Assembly: GCA_022578965.1 (NCBI GenBank) | Contig: MU400669.1 | Coordinates: 1 to 64,000, forward strand | DNA length: 64,000 nucleotides | Direction of reading: 5' to 3' | Source: Xylaria sp. FL1777 | Taxonomy: Eukaryota > Ascomycota > Sordariomycetes > Xylariales > Xylariaceae | Shown here: positions 59,300 through 64,000 of the stretch, piece after piece | Layout of the letters: each line of letters starts with the position of its first letter | How positions within the stretch are numbered: position 1 is the stretch's first letter | Notes under the pieces: generated by a model | The model's input: the letters and a program-made list of their open reading frames with translations, nothing else | Databases searched by the model: none | What the model was told of the DNA's origin: nothing | Translations under genes and position numbers: made by a program

Positions 59300-62200
59300 A
59301 TAGTAATTTCTTTAGTACTTTTAGCTTATATTAACTATTTATGCTTTTTAAATTTTTTTTTATTTTTAAATCATTTAAAGTTAATAAATGCTTTTTATTA
59401 TACTTCTTTATTAATTTTGCTGCATTTTTTATTAGTAGCATACATAAATACTATTTGTTGTATTAATTTTTGTAGCTTTTTTAATGTATAAAGTACTTAA
59501 GTTATAGTTTTTTTCTTATATATAAAATGCGTTAAGCTAAAAGACTTTTAATTTCGTAAAAAACATAATTATTAGTGTTACTTTTTATTAAAATACGTTT
59601 TAAATGCTTAAACTTTTTGTTAAAAAGATTTTGTTCTTTAAAAGCTAAAAATAAATAAGCAACTAAAACTACTTAGTGCACTTTTTAGTGTTTAAAGAAA
59701 TTTAATTCATAAGCAAATTTATTAATATAATAAAGTATTATAAATAGTTTTGTTTGTTAAGCAAACTACTTTTTTAATAGTTTTTTAAGCAAATAATATT
59801 TCTTATGTAATTTTAAATAAACTTTGTTTTTTACTTTTAATTAAACTAAATTATGCTAAGCATTATAGCGTATTTTTGCGTTAGTTGTAGCAAAATCAAT
59901 TGCTGTTTTTGTATTTTTTTAATACATTTATTGCTGCAATTTAAAATTAAAAGCTTTAAAAAGCACTTTTATAACTAATAAAGTAGTTTTAAGCTTAAAG
60001 CTAAAGATAACTTTGTTAAAACTTTGTTTTAGAACTAATAATATTATATTATTAAAATTATGCTATAATGCTAAAATAATATTAAGCTATAAAACGTTTT
60101 TGCGTGTATAAATATAGTAATAAATAGCTATTTTTATATTTTAGTTTTGTTTTTTGCTTTAGCTGTTTGTTTAAAAATGGTAGCTTGTTGTAACGCTAAA
60201 TATAGTTTTTATTTAAGTTTATAATGTTTGCTAAAACTTAGACATAAACTTGTAATCTTTATTAGAAATAATCTTTTAAAGCATGCTTTAATTGCATAAA
60301 AAAAGAACCTTAAGCATAATTGTTGCTTATTTTATAGCTATATATTAAATATAGCTAAGTATTAATAAGCATTTTTTAGAAAATTTGCAGGTTATAATAA
60401 AAAAGCAATTATAATAATTATAGCTTAGTATAGCTTAAAAAATATTTGCTAAAAGTACTTTTAAAAAGCTTATAATAAAGTTTATTATTAATATATAAAA
60501 AAGTATAACAAGTTTGCAAATAAGCTTAAGTTTTTTTAACGCTTTATAATAGTTAGTTATATATTTAAAGCAAGCTAAGCAATATTGCTTATAATTATAA
60601 ATCTATTTAAATATATTATAAATTATAAAATTCTATAGTTTATAAAGCATTTTTTTAAGTTTAAAATAGTGTTTATTATTATAAGCTATATAAAAAAAGT
60701 TTTAATAATAAATAGCTAAAATATAAAAGCATTATAAGTTATTTTAATAAATAGCATAAAAAAGCCTGTTGTTAAAACAGTAAAAAAATAAAACTAATAG
60801 CTTATGTTTAACCTTTAAGTTTTTTATGTTTTTTTGCTGTTTTTATAATGTTTTAAAAATATTAGCAAAACAAAGGTTGTTTAAATATTTTTATGCTAAC
60901 TTTGCATGCTATTTAGCGTTAATAATAACTTTTGTTTTAGCAAAGTAGCTAAAATTGTTAATAATATTCTTAAGCTGTTTGCTAGTTTTATTAAACATAA
61001 TAGCAAAGTTCTAAAGATTTAAAATAGTTAAAAGTTAGCTAAAAGCATTTAGCACTAAGTTAATATAACTAAGTATATACTATATATTTAGTTAAAACTG
61101 CAACAAGTAAATAAAAGCTATTATAAGTTTAATATTAAGCTTTATAATGTTTATAAATTACAAATTAGTTTAATTAATAATTTTTTAAGTAGCTTTATAG
61201 TTTATTAAAATTATTACTAAAAAAGTATAAAACTAAAGTTATATTTATAACTAGCAACATAATTATATAAGGCTAAATATTTTTAACTTAGTTGCGCTAT
61301 ATTTGCTTTTGTTTTATATTAAAACTTTACTAAAAAATATTATTAAGTAAATAAAATTAACTAAAATATATTAACTATTTTATTTATTGTTGAAGTAAAA
61401 GACTATAACTTTGTACTTGCGTTTGCAAAAAGCATTTATTTTAAAAAAAAAAATACAAAAATAATTTTAGTAAACTAAATAATTTGTTTTTGTAAGCTAT
61501 ATTTATAGTATATAAAAACTTTCTTTTTTTTTTGAAGTAAAGTTAAATTAAACTTATAATGTTTATTGTTGCTGTATAATTATTATTGTTAGTATAGCTT
61601 TTAAATTGTAACTGTTTGCTAAAAGTTTAGTTTTATATGCTTGCAAAAGCGCTAGCTTTTGCTAATACTATAAAATAAATTTTTTAAAAAAACTAATTAT
61701 ACTAATATATATTTTTAACGCAGCTAAAATATGTAGCAAAGCTATTTTTTATATAGCAAAAACTTAATCTTTTATTATTGCTATTTTAAAACTATTTACA
61801 AAAAAACTAAGCAAGCAAACAAAAAAATAAGCTATAAAAGATTTTGTAGGTTTAAAGCTTAAGTTAATACTTTTAAAAAAATCTAAAACAGTAAAAATAT
61901 AATTAAAATGCTTAAAAGCTATTTTTAAGTATATAATAACGTTATTAATATAAGCTATATAGTACTGCATATATAAAGCTAATTTGTTATTTATAAACTG
62001 TTAAGCAAAACTAAAGTTATTTTAAAACTTTATTAGAGCTATAGTAAACATTTTTAGTTCTTGCAGAAAAACTATTATTATATAGTTGCAATAATTGGGC
62101 TAAACTAGCAGCTAATAAAAGAACTTTAAATAATTTACAACAGTAATATAAGCATAACTTTATAGCTTTGCAATAATAGCTTTTTAAGTAAATAAAAAGT

Positions 62201-62560
62201 AAACATTAAAAATAATAATACGATTTAAAGCGCAAAGATTAACTACTATATAACCTTTTTTAACTTTGTTTATAATTTTTTAAGTAATAAAAACTAAGCA
62301 GCTAAAAAAAATAAAATGCTTTATAAAGTATAGTTTATTTTTAAAATATATTTTATTGAAAACTTTATTTATAAGCTTTTTGTTTTTTAATCTAAAAGCA
62401 TATAAACGTGCAGTAAATGTAACTTAGTGTTGCTATTTTTTAATAAAGTTAACTTTTATTATATTGTTTTTATTTATAATAATTATATTTTACGTTTGCT
62501 AAGTTGTATAGCTTTTAAGCAGCGCTTTTAGCTTATTAGCATGTTTTTGGTTTTTTATAT
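59300..62560 (-). pseudogene. F pol remnant: RT, RNase H, integrase, chromodomain
   Basis: RT: the VVVDLRALNRITIPDxYPLP-type segment lies at about 62190-62246, YITVVDxLKFFYQ-like near 62130-62160, and an uninterrupted stretch at 61764-61970 with active-site Y-I-D-D (now Y-I-N-N) at 61941-61952, followed by INLSFKPTKSFIAY, as in the fungal gypsy clade with SLKPTKSFxGYPSVxLLG. Integrase: the TTSYHPQTDGQSERTNQ remnant at about 60143-60196. Chromodomain: an EIESLLxxRxxxxxxxLxYxVxWKGYxxExxxW pattern at about 59380-59565. RNase H should lie at 60800-61700 but is not clear. Stops are TAA/TAG at Gln/Trp sites. Confidence 0.75.
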
Positions 62561-64000
62561 AAATATAAACGCTGTTTTATGTTTTTACTAAAAAAACTTT
62601 TTTAGAATGTTAGGCCTTAAGTAATAGCAATGTTTTGTTAACTACTTTAGATTTCCTAAAAGTGGCCTAAATATTTTAAGCTATAACATTTGCTAATAAA
62701 AGCAACGTAAAAATATCTTTTTTAATACTAAATTTGTAGGTTATCTAAAAATTGTTAGCTAAGCTATTTTAATTAATAGCTATAATAATTGCTGCAAAGC
62801 TAGCTTTATTTTAAGTAGTATTAATATACGCGTTTGTTTTATAGTTTTTAATTATGCTAAAACAGGTTTTTTGTTAAATATATATAAACTTGTTAATATA
62901 GTTAAAAAAAAAACAGCTTTAATATTATTAAAAACTATAGCTATAATAACACTATTAATAGCTAGCTTAAAAATATAATTCTTTAAAAAGCCTTTTTAAT
63001 TATATAGCAAAAAATCTATATATACTACTAGTATTACTACTATTAAATATAACAGTACAACAATATTAAACGCTATTAATGCTTGTTAGCTAACAAAAGT
63101 ACTTTTATAAACAATAGTAATTAATATAACAATGTTTAAATAAGCCTTAAATGCTATTATGCTTAAAGCAAAGTTAATTATTGCGTAATAAGCATTAAGA
63201 AATTTTGTTTTAAAAAATAAATTAAGTTTTAAGTTATTTGTAACTTACGTTATAATATTAAACTTTATACGTTTTTTAGTGCTGTTTTAGTTATAACTAC
63301 AAATAAAAAAAAAGAATTCCGCTTTAGTAAATAAAGTTATTATATTTTTAATGCTTTTTATAAATAAAGTTTTACTTTGCAGTTAAAAAGCGTAAAGCAT
63401 AAAAGTTTTTAGCTATGCTTTTTTTATTATAACAATTAAGCAACTAGTATTTATATATATAAAAGTAATTTTAGAACTGCTTTAAACAGTAGCTTTTAAC
63501 TAAAAATAAGTATAAAAAGCTAAATAGTAAATATAACGCATAATAAAAAAGTTTAGTTAAAATAAAACAGTATTAAAAACATTGTTAGCTATAAATGCAA
63601 CGTTATTATGTAGTTTAAATTAAGCAGTTTTTTTAAGGTTAACTTTAACTATAAAAAAAAGCGTTTTATAGTAGCATTTATTAATGCTATAAATAAAGAA
63701 TGCAGTTTTATTAAAAAATTATTTTTTATAGTAGCAGCAAAATAATGTTGCTAATTTGTTTATAAGTATTACGTTAGTAGTACTTGTAAAATAAAAGTTA
63801 ACTTTTTTGTTTTTATTGTTAAAATATTTAATAAAAAGCTTTTTTTTGCTGTTTTTTTTAACTTTTTTAACTATAATATATTTTTAACCTGTTAACTGTT
63901 TTTTGCGTTCTATTAAAAAGTCCTCGTTAATAGCAAGCATAACTTTGTTTTTAATTTTAAAATAAGCTTTACTAGGTATTTAATAAAGCTTAATCTATTG
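62561..64000 (-). other. F region upstream of RT, unresolved
   Basis: Mutated coding-like sequence that should contain the protease and linker of F. It has several CG-containing spots (for example CCTCGTTAATAG at 63922-63933) and no recognised motif. Confidence 0.4.

Larger units (their letters stand above)
59300..64000 (-). mobile_element. Gypsy F, pol half on the minus strand
   Basis: A minus-strand Ty3/gypsy pol with RT, RNase H, integrase and a chromodomain in that order from high to low coordinates. The upstream part (62450-64000) should hold linker and protease, and gag is right of the window. Its 3' end probably lies near 59180-59300 or beyond. Confidence 0.7.

Noticed and set aside
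1..64000. Mitochondrial, Plasmodium-like or AT-rich bacterial origin
   Set aside because: The only coding remnants are fungal-type gypsy, copia and Tad1-like elements with Gln/Trp-to-stop changes. There are no organellar or bacterial genes, and the unmutated island has ordinary base composition.

Overview
This window is a mutation-scarred, AT-rich block of a filamentous ascomycete (Pezizomycotina-like) genome made almost entirely of nested retrotransposons. A 180-base stretch I counted by hand (3541-3720) has 34 G+C bases, about 19%. The coding remnants all belong to fungal-type elements: Ty3/gypsy chromoviruses with C-terminal chromodomains, a Ty1/copia element of the fungal GLTESG/QTDDT type, and a Tad1-like LINE. 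Their reading frames are interrupted mainly by TAA/TAG where related proteins have Gln or Trp. This is the pattern of repeat-induced point mutation (RIP) or a related C-to-T process. No open frame exceeds about 93 codons. I see no intact host gene, tRNA, rRNA or CRISPR array. A RIP-affected AT isochore, possibly pericentromeric, is the most natural reading (inference).

Layout. One old gypsy element (A3, plus strand) is the scaffold of positions 12671-53342 and is split by four independent insertions. At its left end is a minus-strand copy of the same family (A2: 1-2683 and 10386-12670), itself interrupted by a complete copy A1 (2689-10385, target duplication AAGCT). Next come gypsy B1 (14455-22314, ATAGT), then a LINE (23518-36525, about 15-bp duplication) that carries a second B copy, B2 (26595-34454, TTTAT), inside its reverse-transcriptase gene. 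Last comes a copia element D (36571-51682, AATTT) that carries A4 (37970-45702, AATAA), a sister subfamily of A1.

Right of A3 lies a 340-base island of almost unmutated sequence (53351-53690) with a hairpin, CCAAT motifs and a TATA motif, probably part of an LTR. It is followed by gag and protease remnants of another gypsy element (E, plus strand, 53944-56250), an unassigned repeat-rich stretch (56250-57200), an unrecognised minus-strand frame (57200-58780), tandem repeats (58885-59179), and a minus-strand gypsy pol (F, 59300-64000) with RT, integrase and chromodomain.

How it works together. None of these genes should make protein. Each element once encoded gag and pol for its own copying. 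Their interest is now historical: layered insertion order, strand-symmetric point mutation with almost no net length change (B1 and B2 are both 7860 bp), LTR subfamily swapping, and an unusual residual base context in which C after T is nearly absent. No convincing novel functional system is visible. The best leads are the mutation context, the unmutated island, the roughly 2-kb extra 3' region of family B and the unrecognised minus-strand frame.
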